From Flavobacteriales bacterium (lineage in GTDB: Bacteria > Bacteroidota > Bacteroidia > Flavobacteriales_F > PHOS-HE28), in NCBI GenBank assembly GCA_016788295.1, contig JAEUSY010000031.1, positions 51,945-115,944 on the forward strand: 64,000 nt of DNA, given 5' to 3'. The stretch's first letter is position 1, and each line of letters begins with the position of its first letter. The notes beneath the pieces are model-generated. The model worked only from the letters and a program-made list of their open reading frames with translations, did no database searches and was not told where the DNA came from. Both the position numbers and the translations under genes were made by a program. This document shows positions 47,501 to 55,513 of the stretch, in pieces.

Positions 47501-47649
47501 GTGGTCTGCACCATGATCACGTTGGCCTCGAACTTCGGCAGCAGGTTGTAGTTGAGCTGCTTGTAGCTGAGGAAGCCGAAGAGGATCAGGGTGACGAAGA
47601 TCACCGTGATCAGCAGCGGCCGTTTGATGGCGACTTCGGTAATGGACAT
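44512..47649 (-). CDS. RND-family efflux pump inner-membrane permease (AcrB/MexB-like, HAE1)
   Basis: A 1045-residue inner-membrane proton antiporter of the usual HAE1 length. Opening MSITEVAIKRPLLITVIFV, the PN/PC pore-domain motifs (NLLPKFEANVIMVQTTYRGASPEE broken across the first loop) and the two adjacent aspartates of the proton relay (VDDSIVVLENIYRHLE in the central membrane block) are all present. It captures substrates from the periplasm or membrane and passes them to the TolC-like channel. Last gene of marR-tolC-MFP-RND, 50 bp after the adaptor gene. The substrate cannot be told from sequence. Confidence 0.93.
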   Translation of the reverse strand: MSITEVAIKRPLLITVIFVTLILFGFLSYKQLNYNLLPKFEANVIMVQTTYRGASPEEVLNTLTKPIEDAVSAIEGVDQIASTSTEGVSAITVTLKQGTNVNDAQRDAERRIDQVRALLPDDSDDPVVRRFSTDEIPILRMSISSDLSPGDLYQLLDDRVAPIISNVSGVGSVTLIGAQQREVQVVMDNAKLKAYNLSAAQVAQAVAANSSTFPAGNVETRADRLSINLDARAGTVDDLRNTVVRENTDGSRIVLQDVASVTDGLSEATTFNRINGQPGIGMQIVKQSDANAVEVSQGVKKRMAELKTQLADTGFNYSIAMDQSLYTLSSANAVMFDLALAVLIVGLVMLLFLHSLRSSFFVLVALPSAMIPTFIAMYALGFSLNLMTLMALSLVVGILVDDSIVVLENIYRHLEMGKTRYSAALDGRNEIGFTAMAITLVDVVVFLPLALSGGLIGNILREFSLVVVISTLMSLVVAFTLTPLLASRWGKLEHLTKDTLWGRFALAFEQTITDLQQWYGRALEKALRRKRYVLLGILALIIASFALVPTGFIGATFIPPSDRGEFLVQLETAPQASLSTTDQLTQQAERLILAHPEVVNAFTNVGTQSGQMGGGAGSANANLSEINVKLVPKKDRKITSEEFGTLLRDELGTIPGLKVTVTQTNITGSAQTPIQIAVKGVEMDSLWKTARIVKRITQATPGTDYVQFSTKSPKPEVKVRLDQDRMGALGFTSTDIGMAVQTAFRGNDRNKFKEAGEEYPINVRLDQADRQDVESVRGLMVTNAKGATVRLDQLAEVYETVGNSVLQRTDRLNSITINSAAVGRPSGTIVAEIQKALAREQLPAGITIQYLGDAKNQGEAFGSLGLALVLGILLVYLIMVALYENALYPFVVLFSIPVSLVGAFLALALTMQPLSIFAIVGLIMLLGLVSKNGILIVDFANHLRKEGMALSEALVEAGKERLRPILMTTVAMIFGMLPIALASGDGAEVKNGMAWVIIGGLTSSLILTLFIVPVMYYIMTRLMERVGGKRFGRKRRKVEERVSLA

Positions 47650-47699
47650 CGGGTAGGGTATGAATGCTGCGGGAAGGATCCCCCCCGCGACACTGAGGT

Positions 47700-48806
47700 C
47701 TATTGTTCGTTGGCTCCTTCGCTCTTCGCGGCGGTGTTCCCTGTCACACGCACCTTGCTGCCATCCACCAGGTTCAGCTGGCCGCTCACCACCACGGTCT
47801 CGTTCGGCTGCAGGCCCTTGAGCACCTCCACCTGGTCGCCGATCTCGCGGCCCAGGACGAGGTCGCGGTGGCTCACACGGCTGTCGGCGCCATCGGTGCG
47901 CACCACATAGACATAGGGCTGCTTCATGCCCTCGCCCAGCGCGGACTTGGGGATCACCAGCAGGGGCACGGCCTCCCGGTGCTCGAAGCGTGCGTTGATG
48001 AAGGTGCCGCTCTTCAGCGGATGGGCCTTGTCGTTCTGCACGGCCACCTCCACCAGGTAGTTGTGGCTGGCATCGCCGCGCGGGCTCACGAAGGTGACGC
48101 GGCCCTGGAAGGTCTCACCGGGGAAGACCTCGGTGGTCACGACCACGGCATCGCCTTCCTTCACGCGGTAGGCGTCGCGTTCGCTCACGTGCACCTTCGC
48201 CTTCAGCTGGCTCACGTCCACCACTTCCACCACGGCGGTGTTGGCGGTGACGTACTCGCCCACCTCCACGTTCTTCGCCACCACGGTGCCGTTCACGGGG
48301 CTCACCACCTGGGCGTCGCGGATCTGCTGGCGGATCTGGTCCACCTTCACCTTCTGGGTCTCGTAGTTGAAGTGGACCTCATCGTAGTTGGCCTCGGGCG
48401 CGGCCTTGCCGGCCACCAGTTCACGGTAGCGCTCGTCGTCCTTGCGGAGCTTCTCCAGCGCGAGTTCGGCGGCCTGTAGCTCCAGTTGCTTCTGGGCCAC
48501 CTCGAGGCTGCCGAGCACCTGGCCCTTGCTCACGCGTGAGCCGAGGTCCACGGTGAGGCTGGCCAGCTTGCCCTGTGCCTGCACCATCACGCGGGCATGC
48601 TCATCGGGTTCCAGGGTGCCGGGCACGGTGAATCCGCCCTCCACCGGTGCGATGGCGGTGGTGATCACATTCACCGGAAAGGCGAAGGCACTGCGGTCCA
48701 CGGGCTGCTTGGCCGCATCGAGCTTCTTCTTGTTGGCGGCCAGTCGCAGGCCGATGCCGAGGGCGAGGAGGATGCCCACGATGGGCAGGATGTACTTGCG
48801 TGACAT
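47700..48806 (-). CDS. RND efflux periplasmic adaptor (membrane fusion protein)
   Basis: A 368-residue adaptor. N-terminal membrane anchor at about residues 5-23. The lipoyl half-domains flank a helical hairpin (VMVQAQGKLASLTVDLGSRVSKGQVLG and, after the hairpin, VVSPVNGTVVAKNVEVGEYV). A beta-barrel domain follows (VHVSERDAYRVKEGDAVVV..) and then a C-terminal membrane-proximal domain with IPKSALGEG. It links the RND permease to the outer-membrane channel. Gap of only 3 bp after the TolC-like gene. Confidence 0.92.
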   Translation of the reverse strand: MSRKYILPIVGILLALGIGLRLAANKKKLDAAKQPVDRSAFAFPVNVITTAIAPVEGGFTVPGTLEPDEHARVMVQAQGKLASLTVDLGSRVSKGQVLGSLEVAQKQLELQAAELALEKLRKDDERYRELVAGKAAPEANYDEVHFNYETQKVKVDQIRQQIRDAQVVSPVNGTVVAKNVEVGEYVTANTAVVEVVDVSQLKAKVHVSERDAYRVKEGDAVVVTTEVFPGETFQGRVTFVSPRGDASHNYLVEVAVQNDKAHPLKSGTFINARFEHREAVPLLVIPKSALGEGMKQPYVYVVRTDGADSRVSHRDLVLGREIGDQVEVLKGLQPNETVVVSGQLNLVDGSKVRVTGNTAAKSEGANEQ

Positions 48807-48809
48807 GGT

Positions 48810-50159
48810 TCAGAGCGAGTTGGCGAAGGGGAGAAGGGTGCCCAGGGCCTTGTTCAGGTCGATGATGGCGAGGTAGTATTGGAGGAGGGAGGCGGTGTAG
48901 TTGTTGCGGGCCTCCTTCAGTTGGTAGTCGGCGTTGAGCACGTCGCTGAAGGGTGCAGCGCCGAGGCTGTACTGCTTCTCGGTGAGCCTGAACACCTCTT
49001 CGGCCAGGCGGAGGTTGGCGTCGTCGTTCTCCACGTTGGCCAGTGCGGCCTCCATGCGGGTGCGGGCATTGCGCTCCTCCAGCTCCCAGTTCATCGCGTT
49101 GAGCTTCAACTGCTGTTGGGCGTTGGCCAGCGCGAGTTGGCTTTGCTTGAGCTGGCTGGAGCGTCGCGAACCACTGTATAGCGGAACGCTCAGCTTCACA
49201 CCAACGGTGGCGTAGTCGAACCACTGATCGTAGCTGTCGCCGAGGTCGTTGCCCTGGGCATTGGCGCCATAGCGTCCGAAGGCGCTGAGGGTGGGCAGGT
49301 AGGCATTGCGCTTGCGACGCACATCGATGCCGTTCAGGAGCAGCGCGGTCTCGGCATAGCGGTAAGCGTTCAGACGGTCCAGGCTGAAGGGGCCCTGGGT
49401 GGTGGCGATGAGCTGTCCGCCCACCGGCAGGGTGTCCACCAGGACGATCTCGGTGGCCAGGGGCATGCCGATGATCTGCTTCAGCTGGCCCATGGCCAGT
49501 TCCATGTTGGCATGCGCCACCGTGCGCTGGGAGAGGATGTTGCGACGGGCCACCTCCAGGCGGTCCACGTCCAGGGCCTGGGCCACGCCCTTGGCACGGC
49601 GCAGTTCCATGAGGGGCACCAGCGAGTCGTATTGGGCCTGGTTCGCATCGAGCAGTTGCACCTTCAGCCGGGTGGTGAGCGCGGCGGCATAGGCGCGGGA
49701 GGCCTCGTAGATGAGCTGCTCCTGCGCCTGTTCCTCACGGATGCGGGCCATCTCCCGGTTCGGACCGGCGGCCTGTATGCCGTTGAGGGAGGCCAGGTCG
49801 AACAAGGTCTGTTCGGCCTGGATGTTCAAGGTGGTGTTGTACTGCGTGCCGAACTGGACCGGGGTGGGCTGATCGCTGAAGATCCCCGGTGGCAGGATCG
49901 TCGTGGGACGTTTCAGGTTGTTGTCCAACTGGCCAGTGGCGTTCACCTGGGGCAGGTAGCTGCTCAGGGCCTCCGTGGCCTGGGCCTCGGCCCGTTCCCG
50001 GTCGTTGGCCGCGATCACCATCAGCGGACTGTTCGCCTTGCCATAGGCGATGGCCTCGCGCAGGGTGAGCAACTCCTGTGCGGATGCGGATTGGACGATG
50101 AGCACTGCGACCGCGGCAGCAAGGCTGCGCAGGGCGGCCAGGGAAAGAAGACGTTTCAT
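48810..50159 (-). CDS. TolC-family outer-membrane efflux channel
   Basis: A 449-residue protein with a signal peptide (MKRLLSLAALRSLAAAVAVLIVQSASAQ) and two OEP (PF02321) repeats of long helices. LTLREAIAYGKANSPLMV opens the first repeat, and the last helix carries FRLTEKQYSLGAAPFSDVLNADYQLKEA, the usual OEP signature (broken here into its parts by position near residues 385-415). It forms the outer-membrane exit duct of the pump. The start codon overlaps the marR stop as ATGA. Confidence 0.92.
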   Translation of the reverse strand: MKRLLSLAALRSLAAAVAVLIVQSASAQELLTLREAIAYGKANSPLMVIAANDRERAEAQATEALSSYLPQVNATGQLDNNLKRPTTILPPGIFSDQPTPVQFGTQYNTTLNIQAEQTLFDLASLNGIQAAGPNREMARIREEQAQEQLIYEASRAYAAALTTRLKVQLLDANQAQYDSLVPLMELRRAKGVAQALDVDRLEVARRNILSQRTVAHANMELAMGQLKQIIGMPLATEIVLVDTLPVGGQLIATTQGPFSLDRLNAYRYAETALLLNGIDVRRKRNAYLPTLSAFGRYGANAQGNDLGDSYDQWFDYATVGVKLSVPLYSGSRRSSQLKQSQLALANAQQQLKLNAMNWELEERNARTRMEAALANVENDDANLRLAEEVFRLTEKQYSLGAAPFSDVLNADYQLKEARNNYTASLLQYYLAIIDLNKALGTLLPFANSL

Positions 50160-50599
50160 TTCGGGTCGCCGCTATTGGCGTTCTCGTTCATGGTGTTCAG
50201 GACCTTCAGGCAGGCGGCGACTTCCTTTTCGCTTACTCCTTCCAGCACTTGCGCGAAAACCTTGCTGCGGAGCTTGGCGACCTTTTTATGGACATCCAGG
50301 CCGCTCCTCGTCACCACCAGGTTCTTGCGGCGCCGGTCGTTGGGGTCCATCTGGCGCTCGATCCAGCCGGCCTCCTCCATCTCATCCAGCTGCCGGAGCA
50401 TGGCGCTCTTGTCCTTGGCGAAATGGTTCGCCAGGTCGGTCTGCACGGCCCGGCTGTTGGTGAGCAGGAAATCCAGCACGCCGAATTGGGGGAGACGGAT
50501 GCCGAGCTCGCTGCGGTCCAGCTCCAGGGCCACCAGGCGGGCCAGGCTGCGCATGGTCGTTCCGAGGGTGCGGGAGAGTTCTTCGGACAGGTTATCCAT
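50156..50599 (-). CDS. MarR-family transcriptional regulator of the efflux operon
   Basis: A 147-residue winged-helix repressor. MarR landmarks are LPQFGVLDFLL, the recognition region VQTDLANHFAKDKSAMLRQLDEMEEAGWIER and the wing MDPNDRRRKNLVVT. The ATG at 50599 is chosen because a promoter and a palindrome sit just upstream; a TTG at 50653 is also in frame but lies within the promoter. It probably represses its own operon and responds to a phenolic or other small ligand, as MarR proteins commonly do; this is inference from family and position. Confidence 0.9.
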   Translation of the reverse strand: MDNLSEELSRTLGTTMRSLARLVALELDRSELGIRLPQFGVLDFLLTNSRAVQTDLANHFAKDKSAMLRQLDEMEEAGWIERQMDPNDRRRKNLVVTRSGLDVHKKVAKLRSKVFAQVLEGVSEKEVAACLKVLNTMNENANSGDPK

Positions 50600-50606
50600 G
50601 GGAATG

Positions 50607-50621
50607 GTTGACAAAATCAAC
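50607..50621. promoter_or_regulatory. Candidate MarR operator palindrome
   Basis: GTTGA-5 nt-TCAAC, a perfect inverted repeat between the promoter (50626-50653) and the marR start codon, where a bound repressor would block early elongation. A weaker inverted repeat (ACAG-7 nt-CTGT) lies at about 50653-50667, over the -33 region. Confidence 0.45.
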
Positions 50622-50625
50622 GGGA

Positions 50626-50653
50626 CAAAAGTATTGAAAGTTGCAAAAGACAA
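50626..50653 (-). promoter_or_regulatory. Promoter of the marR-tolC-MFP-RND operon
   Basis: TTG (50651-50653), 17 nt, TACTTTTG (50626-50633) on the minus strand, an exact TAnnTTTG element 27 nt upstream of the marR ATG. Confidence 0.6.
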
Positions 50654-50708
50654 CAGTTAATCTCTGTCAAATGATCTCCGCAGGGGCATAAGCCGGCCCA
50701 CGCACGGG

Positions 50709-50716
50709 TACTTTTG
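50709..50716 (+). promoter_or_regulatory. -7 promoter element of the patatin gene
   Basis: TACTTTTG, an exact TAnnTTTG match, 21 nt upstream of the ATG at 50738. Confidence 0.5.
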
Positions 50717-50737
50717 CGGTCAGGAACGAGCGTTGTG

Positions 50738-51526
50738 ATGGGCCACGGATCGGGGATGAACAGGCAGCAAGCACCTTTTGTGCTCTCCGGTGGTGGCGCG
50801 CGTGGCTTCGCGCACTTGGGCGTGCTGGAGGCCTGCGCGGAGTTCGGCATCGTGCCGGGCGCGATCAGCGCCACCAGTGCGGGTGCCCTGGTGGGGGCCT
50901 ACATCGCGGCGGGGCTGGCACCCGGCGAGGTGGTGGACCTGATGCGGAGCAAGGTGCCCGGCATCTTCAGCCGCTGGCGCATCCTGCGCGGTGACCGCCT
51001 CACGCAGAACCGCATCCGGTCGTTCCTGGAGGCCACCCTGCCCGTGCAACGCATCGAGCAGATGCCCATGCCCTTCTTCGTGAGCACCACCGACCTGGCC
51101 ACCGGCCGGCAATGCCTGCTGCACGAAGGGGAGCTGGTGCCGGCCCTGTTGGCGGCCAGCGCGGTGCCGGTGCTGTTCCCGCCCGTGGCCATCGGGCAGG
51201 GGCGTTATGTGGACGGTGGACTCAGTAACAACCTGCCCATCGAGCCCTTCAACGACCAGCGCTCCGAAGTCATCGCAGTGTATGTGAACCCGTTGGCCCC
51301 GTTGAACGGCCGGCTCAATTTCCGGGAGACCATCGACCGCACGGTGCACTTGAGCTTCCGCGAGGTGGTGGCGCGTTCCTCCGAAGGGTGCCGCCTTTAC
51401 ATCGAGCCCCCTGAGCTCGCGGCCTTCGGGATCCTGGACCTGCACCAGGCGGAGCGCATCCGTACCATCGGCCGCGCGCATGCCCGGAAGCTGCTGGAAG
51501 CCGCGTTCGCCGCGCAACGGTCGTGA
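50738..51526 (+). CDS. Patatin-like phospholipase
   Basis: A 262-residue serine lipase of the patatin family, presumed cytosolic or membrane-associated because no signal peptide is seen. The oxyanion-hole loop GGGARG is at residues 18-23. The nucleophile Ser47 lies in ATSAG (usually G-x-S-x-G; here the first Gly is Ala). The catalytic Asp is in YVDGGLSNNLP (about residue 159). It should hydrolyse phospholipid or lysophospholipid acyl esters. An ATG at 50756 is an alternative start. Followed 55 bp later by the XRE/ScfR-type regulator gene on the same strand. Confidence 0.85.
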   Translation: MGHGSGMNRQQAPFVLSGGGARGFAHLGVLEACAEFGIVPGAISATSAGALVGAYIAAGLAPGEVVDLMRSKVPGIFSRWRILRGDRLTQNRIRSFLEATLPVQRIEQMPMPFFVSTTDLATGRQCLLHEGELVPALLAASAVPVLFPPVAIGQGRYVDGGLSNNLPIEPFNDQRSEVIAVYVNPLAPLNGRLNFRETIDRTVHLSFREVVARSSEGCRLYIEPPELAAFGILDLHQAERIRTIGRAHARKLLEAAFAAQRS

Positions 51527-51569
51527 GGCGCCTCGCCGCCTTCAACGGCGCATGCAGTGGGGAACCCGC

Positions 51570-51577
51570 TACTTTTC
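51570..51577 (+). promoter_or_regulatory. Promoter-like -7 element just before the HTH regulator
   Basis: TACTTTTC followed by G lies 4 nt before the GTG at 51582. If it is real, transcription starts at about that codon and the ATG at 51552 would not be used. Confidence 0.35.
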
Positions 51578-51581
51578 GGAC

Positions 51582-53042
51582 GTGGAACTGAAGGAGGAGG
51601 ACATCCGGCTGATCCTGGGCCTGAAGCTGCGGCGCGCGCGGCAGGCGCAGGGGCTCTCGCTGGCCGAGCTGGGTCAGCGGACGGGTCTTTCCGTGAGCTA
51701 CCTGAACGAGATCGAGAAGGGGCGGAAGTATCCCAAGGCCGAGAAGCTCGCGGCGCTGGCCGCTGCACTGGGCACCACCTTCGACCAGCTGGTGAGCCTG
51801 AAGCTGGACAAGCACCTGGCGCCGGTGGGTGAACTGCTCGAGGGCGGGATCCTGAAGGATGTGCCGCTCGACCTCTTCGGCATCGATCGCGGCAAGTTGG
51901 TGGAGCTCATCGCCAATGCACCCGCCAAGGTCTCGGCCTTCATCAGCACCCTGGTGCGCATCGCCGCCAACTACAACCTCTCGCAGGAGCACTTCTACTT
52001 CGCGGCGTTGCGGTCCTACCAGGAGCTGCATGCGAACCACTTCGTGGACCTGGAGGAGGAGGCCCTCCGCTTCCGCGCGGTGCATGGCATCGGGGATCGT
52101 GAGCCCCTTTCGGGCGACCGGCTCCGCGACATCCTCATCAACGAGTTCGGCTATGTGGTGGAGGAGACCGGACTGGAGGCCTATCCGGAGCTGGTGCACA
52201 TCCGCAGCGTCTTCATTCCCGAACGGCGCAAGCTGCTGATCAATGCCCGGCTGGCCGATAACCAGAAGGCCTTCCTCTACGCCAAGGAACTGGGGTATGC
52301 CTTCCTCGGGCTCACAGGCCAGCGTGCGCTCATGACGCCCTGGCCCCGGGCCACCAGTTTCGACCACCTGCTCAACAACAGCAAGGCCAGCTACTTCGGT
52401 GGCGCGTTGCTGCTGCCGTCCGGGCCCTTCGTGGAGGACCTGCGGGCCTTCTTCGCCACGAGCCGCTTCCACAGCGACCGGATGCTGGAGCTGCTGGATC
52501 GTTGGAACTCCACGCCGGAGATGCTCGCGCTGCGCATCACCAACCTGCTGCCACAGCACCTGGGGGTGCAGGGCCTCTTCTTCCAGCGCTTCGATCATGA
52601 CCGCACCGGCGGGTCCGTGCTGCCCATGAAGGAGCTCTTCCTGGAGCGGCGCATGCCCCCGTTGGAGATCGAGATGCTGAACGATGCGGTCGGGAACTGG
52701 CTGGGTGCCGGGCTCTTCCCGCGGTTGCATGAGGGGACAGGGTCCGGGACCATGGTCGGTCCGCTGTGCGAGGCCCATCGGTTCCGTGGCCCGGGAGGAC
52801 AGGTGTACTTCGTCATCGCTCTGGGGCGGCGCATGGGACGTGATCCCGAGCGGAGCCTTGCGGTCTGCATTGGCTTGGAGGTGAACGGCGCCAACGAGAA
52901 GGTGGTGGGCTTCCTGCGCGATCCGGCGGTGGGGGAGAGCCCATTGGAAGTAAGGCCCGTGGTGGCCGAGCGCGAGGTGCGCTTCCGCCGCATCGATGCC
53001 GCCATGCAGCGGCTGCTGGCCGATCAGCGGGACGAGCGGTGA
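51582..53042 (+). CDS. XRE-type HTH regulator with large C-terminal sensor domain (ScfR-like)
   Basis: A 486-residue protein. An N-terminal Cro/C1-type HTH spans about residues 11-66 (LSLAELGQRTGLSVSYLNEIEKGRKYPK). A long C-terminal part follows with an IrrE-like stretch (ELVHIRSVFIPERRKLLIN.., AKELGYAFLGL), resembling the RamB/PrpR group that senses short-chain acyl-CoA and controls propionate or glyoxylate metabolism. The start is uncertain: ATG 51552 (QWGTRYFSDVELKE) or GTG 51582, the latter favoured by the promoter-like motif. Possible targets include the acyl-CoA mutase gene at 62979; this is a guess from family. Confidence 0.75.
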   Translation: MELKEEDIRLILGLKLRRARQAQGLSLAELGQRTGLSVSYLNEIEKGRKYPKAEKLAALAAALGTTFDQLVSLKLDKHLAPVGELLEGGILKDVPLDLFGIDRGKLVELIANAPAKVSAFISTLVRIAANYNLSQEHFYFAALRSYQELHANHFVDLEEEALRFRAVHGIGDREPLSGDRLRDILINEFGYVVEETGLEAYPELVHIRSVFIPERRKLLINARLADNQKAFLYAKELGYAFLGLTGQRALMTPWPRATSFDHLLNNSKASYFGGALLLPSGPFVEDLRAFFATSRFHSDRMLELLDRWNSTPEMLALRITNLLPQHLGVQGLFFQRFDHDRTGGSVLPMKELFLERRMPPLEIEMLNDAVGNWLGAGLFPRLHEGTGSGTMVGPLCEAHRFRGPGGQVYFVIALGRRMGRDPERSLAVCIGLEVNGANEKVVGFLRDPAVGESPLEVRPVVAEREVRFRRIDAAMQRLLADQRDER

Positions 53043-53073
53043 GCGGTCGGCACGTTACGCCGGGCTGAACGGC

Positions 53074-53081
53074 TACTTTCG
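53074..53081 (+). promoter_or_regulatory. -7 promoter element of the beta-helix gene
   Basis: TACTTTCG, 6 nt before the ATG at 53088 and 24 nt before the ATG at 53106, so the transcript has almost no leader. Confidence 0.4.
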
Positions 53082-53105
53082 CCGCTCATGCTTCACCCAT
53101 CCCTC

Positions 53106-54338
53106 ATGAGACTGCTTGCTTGCCTGTTGTTCGGCGGTGTCACCCTCAGCACCTTCGCCGTTGATCGCATCGTGGAGGAGTTCGGCTCCGCACCCACCTA
53201 TCCCAACATCGCCAGTGCCGTGGCCGCTGCGGTGGATGGCGACCGCATCCTGGTGAAGAACCGCGCCGGCGACATCCCGTGGATCGAGAACATCACCGTG
53301 GACAAGAGCCTGCAGTTCCTGAGCTATGCGGACAACGGCTTCTTCGTGGTGCAGGGCACCTACAGCATCGTGCCGGCCACGGGTCGTCAGGTCACCATCA
53401 TCGGCATGCGCAACACGGCCGGTGGCATCCAGGCCGCCTCCGGCAGTGCCGCTGTGCGCGGCACCCGGGTGCGGGTGATCGACAGCTTCTTCGTGAACGG
53501 CGGCGTGCAGCTGGCCAACCAGAACTTCGATGTGGACGTGGTGGGCTGCACGCTGCAGAACGGCACGGTGGGCCTGTTCTATGGCAACGTGATCGGCAAC
53601 GACATCGACGGCAGCCAGATCACGGATGAGGCCATCAGTGTGACGCCCAACGTCGGTGGCTTCCCGCTGGACACCTGCGCCATCGTGGGCAACAAGGTGA
53701 AGGGCCGCGTGAGCTATGAGGGCATCTTCGTGAATACGGACCACCAGGTGGTGCACATCCGCAACAACTACGTGCAGCACGGTTGGATGGGCATCGAGGT
53801 GTACGGAGGGAACACGAGCGGTGTGCAGAACCTCATCTGGAACAATACCATCACGGCCTATACCGGGCAGTTCACCACCTACGGCATCAACCTGGCGAAC
53901 ACCAGCTCCGGGGCCATCTGGGAGATCATGAACAATGCCGTTACGCGGACCTGGAGCGGTGAGAACCGGGGCATCAACAAGGATAGCGGCAACTTCGGGC
54001 AGATCAACGTGTATTTCAACCACGTGGCCGGCATGAATATCGCCATCAGCACCGGGTTCACCTTCGAGGGCAACAACACCACCACCCAGCCGATCACGCT
54101 GAACGCGGATGGCACCTTCTTGAACGCACCCGGGGCGATCAATGGTGGTAACCCCGCTGCACCCTTCTACGATCTTGACCTCACCATCGGTGATGCCGGG
54201 GCCTATGGTGCCAGCTACACGCTCACCAACTTCCATCCGCTGCACACCGGTGCCGCGCGGGTGTACATGGCCGGCCATCCCTTCAATGTGCGGCAAGGCA
54301 GCACCCTGCGCGTGCGTGCCGTGGCCTTCGATCGTTGA
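53106..54338 (+). CDS. Exported right-handed beta-helix protein
   Basis: A 410-residue exported protein; signal peptide MRLLACLLFGGVTLSTFA. An in-frame ATG at 53088 adds six residues. The body is a right-handed parallel beta-helix of the NosD/pectate-lyase-like type: YPNIASAVAAAVDGDRILV opens it, followed by coils with VIDSFFVNGG, VVGCTLQNG, GIFVNTDHQVVHIRNNYV, LIWNNTI and IMNNAVT. Such folds bind or cleave polysaccharides, but no catalytic residue set can be named. No T9SS tail is seen. Followed 18 bp later by a T9SS-tailed repeat protein, probably in the same transcript. Confidence 0.78.
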   Translation: MRLLACLLFGGVTLSTFAVDRIVEEFGSAPTYPNIASAVAAAVDGDRILVKNRAGDIPWIENITVDKSLQFLSYADNGFFVVQGTYSIVPATGRQVTIIGMRNTAGGIQAASGSAAVRGTRVRVIDSFFVNGGVQLANQNFDVDVVGCTLQNGTVGLFYGNVIGNDIDGSQITDEAISVTPNVGGFPLDTCAIVGNKVKGRVSYEGIFVNTDHQVVHIRNNYVQHGWMGIEVYGGNTSGVQNLIWNNTITAYTGQFTTYGINLANTSSGAIWEIMNNAVTRTWSGENRGINKDSGNFGQINVYFNHVAGMNIAISTGFTFEGNNTTTQPITLNADGTFLNAPGAINGGNPAAPFYDLDLTIGDAGAYGASYTLTNFHPLHTGAARVYMAGHPFNVRQGSTLRVRAVAFDR

Positions 54339-54356
54339 TCCCCAACGGCCACGACC

Positions 54357-55409
54357 ATGAACACACGCAACCTGCTTGCCGCGCTCTGGGTGCTGTGCCT
54401 CGGCACGGCCACGGCCCAGCGCGTGGACAACGCCGAGTACTTCTGGGATACCGATCCCGGTGCGGGCAACGCGCTGCCGATGAGCGCCGCCGATGGCGCG
54501 TTCAATGCGGCCTTGGAGTCGCTGCTGCTCCAGACCACCACACTGCCTTCAACGGGCGTGCACACGCTCGGCATCCGCGTGAAGGACCAGCAGAACAACT
54601 GGGGGCCCACCTTCACCACGGTAGTGGAGATCGGTCCTTCCACCGTGGATGTGCCGAGCATCGAGGTGACCCAGGCGGAGTATTTCTGGGACAGCGACCC
54701 CGGTGAGGGCAGCGGCACGCCGATGCTGGCCTTTGATGGGGACTTCAACAGTGCGCTGGAGGCCATCGCGCTCGAGACCACCACGCTGCCTGCCGAGGGG
54801 GTACATGTGCTGCATGTCCGTTCCAAGGATGTGAACGGCGCGTGGAGCCTGCCCTTCCGGGTGGTGGTGGAGGTGATGGGCGGAACGGTCACCTTCCCGG
54901 AGATCCAGGTGGCGACCGCGGAATACTACGTGAACGACGATCCGGGTCCGGGCAACGGCACGCTGATGCTCGCCGTGGACAACGACTTCAACGCAGCCCT
55001 CGAGGCCTTGCGGGGTGGAGGCATCCCCGTACCCGTGACGGCCGGTGTGAACGTCTTGTGGCTGCGTGCCAAGGACGTCAACGATGCCTGGGGGCCGTCC
55101 TTCGGGATCGTGGTGAACATCGACACCACCATCACCGGCACGGTGGGTGTGGAGCCGGTGGCCACGAACGACATGCGCCTGTGGCCCAACCCGACGCGTG
55201 CCGAGGAAGGCTTCGCCATCACCCTGGACCGCGCTGCGGGCCTTGTGCAGGTGCGCGTGCTCGATGCCGCGGGCCGCATGGTGAAGGAACAGCGCGTGCA
55301 GCAGGAACGCCGCGTCCAGGTGGCCCTGCCCGGCGCTGCGCCCGGCGTGTACCACGTGGGTGTGTTCGTGGATGGCGTGCCGCATTGGGAGCGCCTCGTG
55401 CTGCAGTGA
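54357..55409 (+). CDS. Secreted triple-repeat protein with T9SS tail
   Basis: A 350-residue exported protein. Signal peptide MNTRNLLAALWVLCLGTATAQ. Three repeats of about 83 residues follow, each with AEY[FY][WV]..DPG.G.G, a F[N]{1}[AS]ALE strand and a GV..L..R.KD....W..[PS]F..VV.I end; they lie near 25-98, 107-181 and 190-263. Then comes a T9SS tail (LWPNPTRAEEGF..) ending LVLQ. No enzyme motif is visible; the repeat has the look of an Ig-like binding domain. Function unknown. Confidence 0.8.
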   Translation: MNTRNLLAALWVLCLGTATAQRVDNAEYFWDTDPGAGNALPMSAADGAFNAALESLLLQTTTLPSTGVHTLGIRVKDQQNNWGPTFTTVVEIGPSTVDVPSIEVTQAEYFWDSDPGEGSGTPMLAFDGDFNSALEAIALETTTLPAEGVHVLHVRSKDVNGAWSLPFRVVVEVMGGTVTFPEIQVATAEYYVNDDPGPGNGTLMLAVDNDFNAALEALRGGGIPVPVTAGVNVLWLRAKDVNDAWGPSFGIVVNIDTTITGTVGVEPVATNDMRLWPNPTRAEEGFAITLDRAAGLVQVRVLDAAGRMVKEQRVQQERRVQVALPGAAPGVYHVGVFVDGVPHWERLVLQ

Positions 55410-55513
55410 GCACACCCTGAGCGAGGGTGGACGAGGACCGCTTGGGATGAGCGGCAACCGCGCGTGCCGACCGGCACCGGAGGGACCTTGTGCCCTGCGA
55501 TCTTCGTGATGCC

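Noticed and set aside
45865..47910. Open frame of 681 codons antisense to the RND permease and adaptor
   Set aside because: It spans the junction of two well-supported genes and has no domain or start context. It is a composition artefact.
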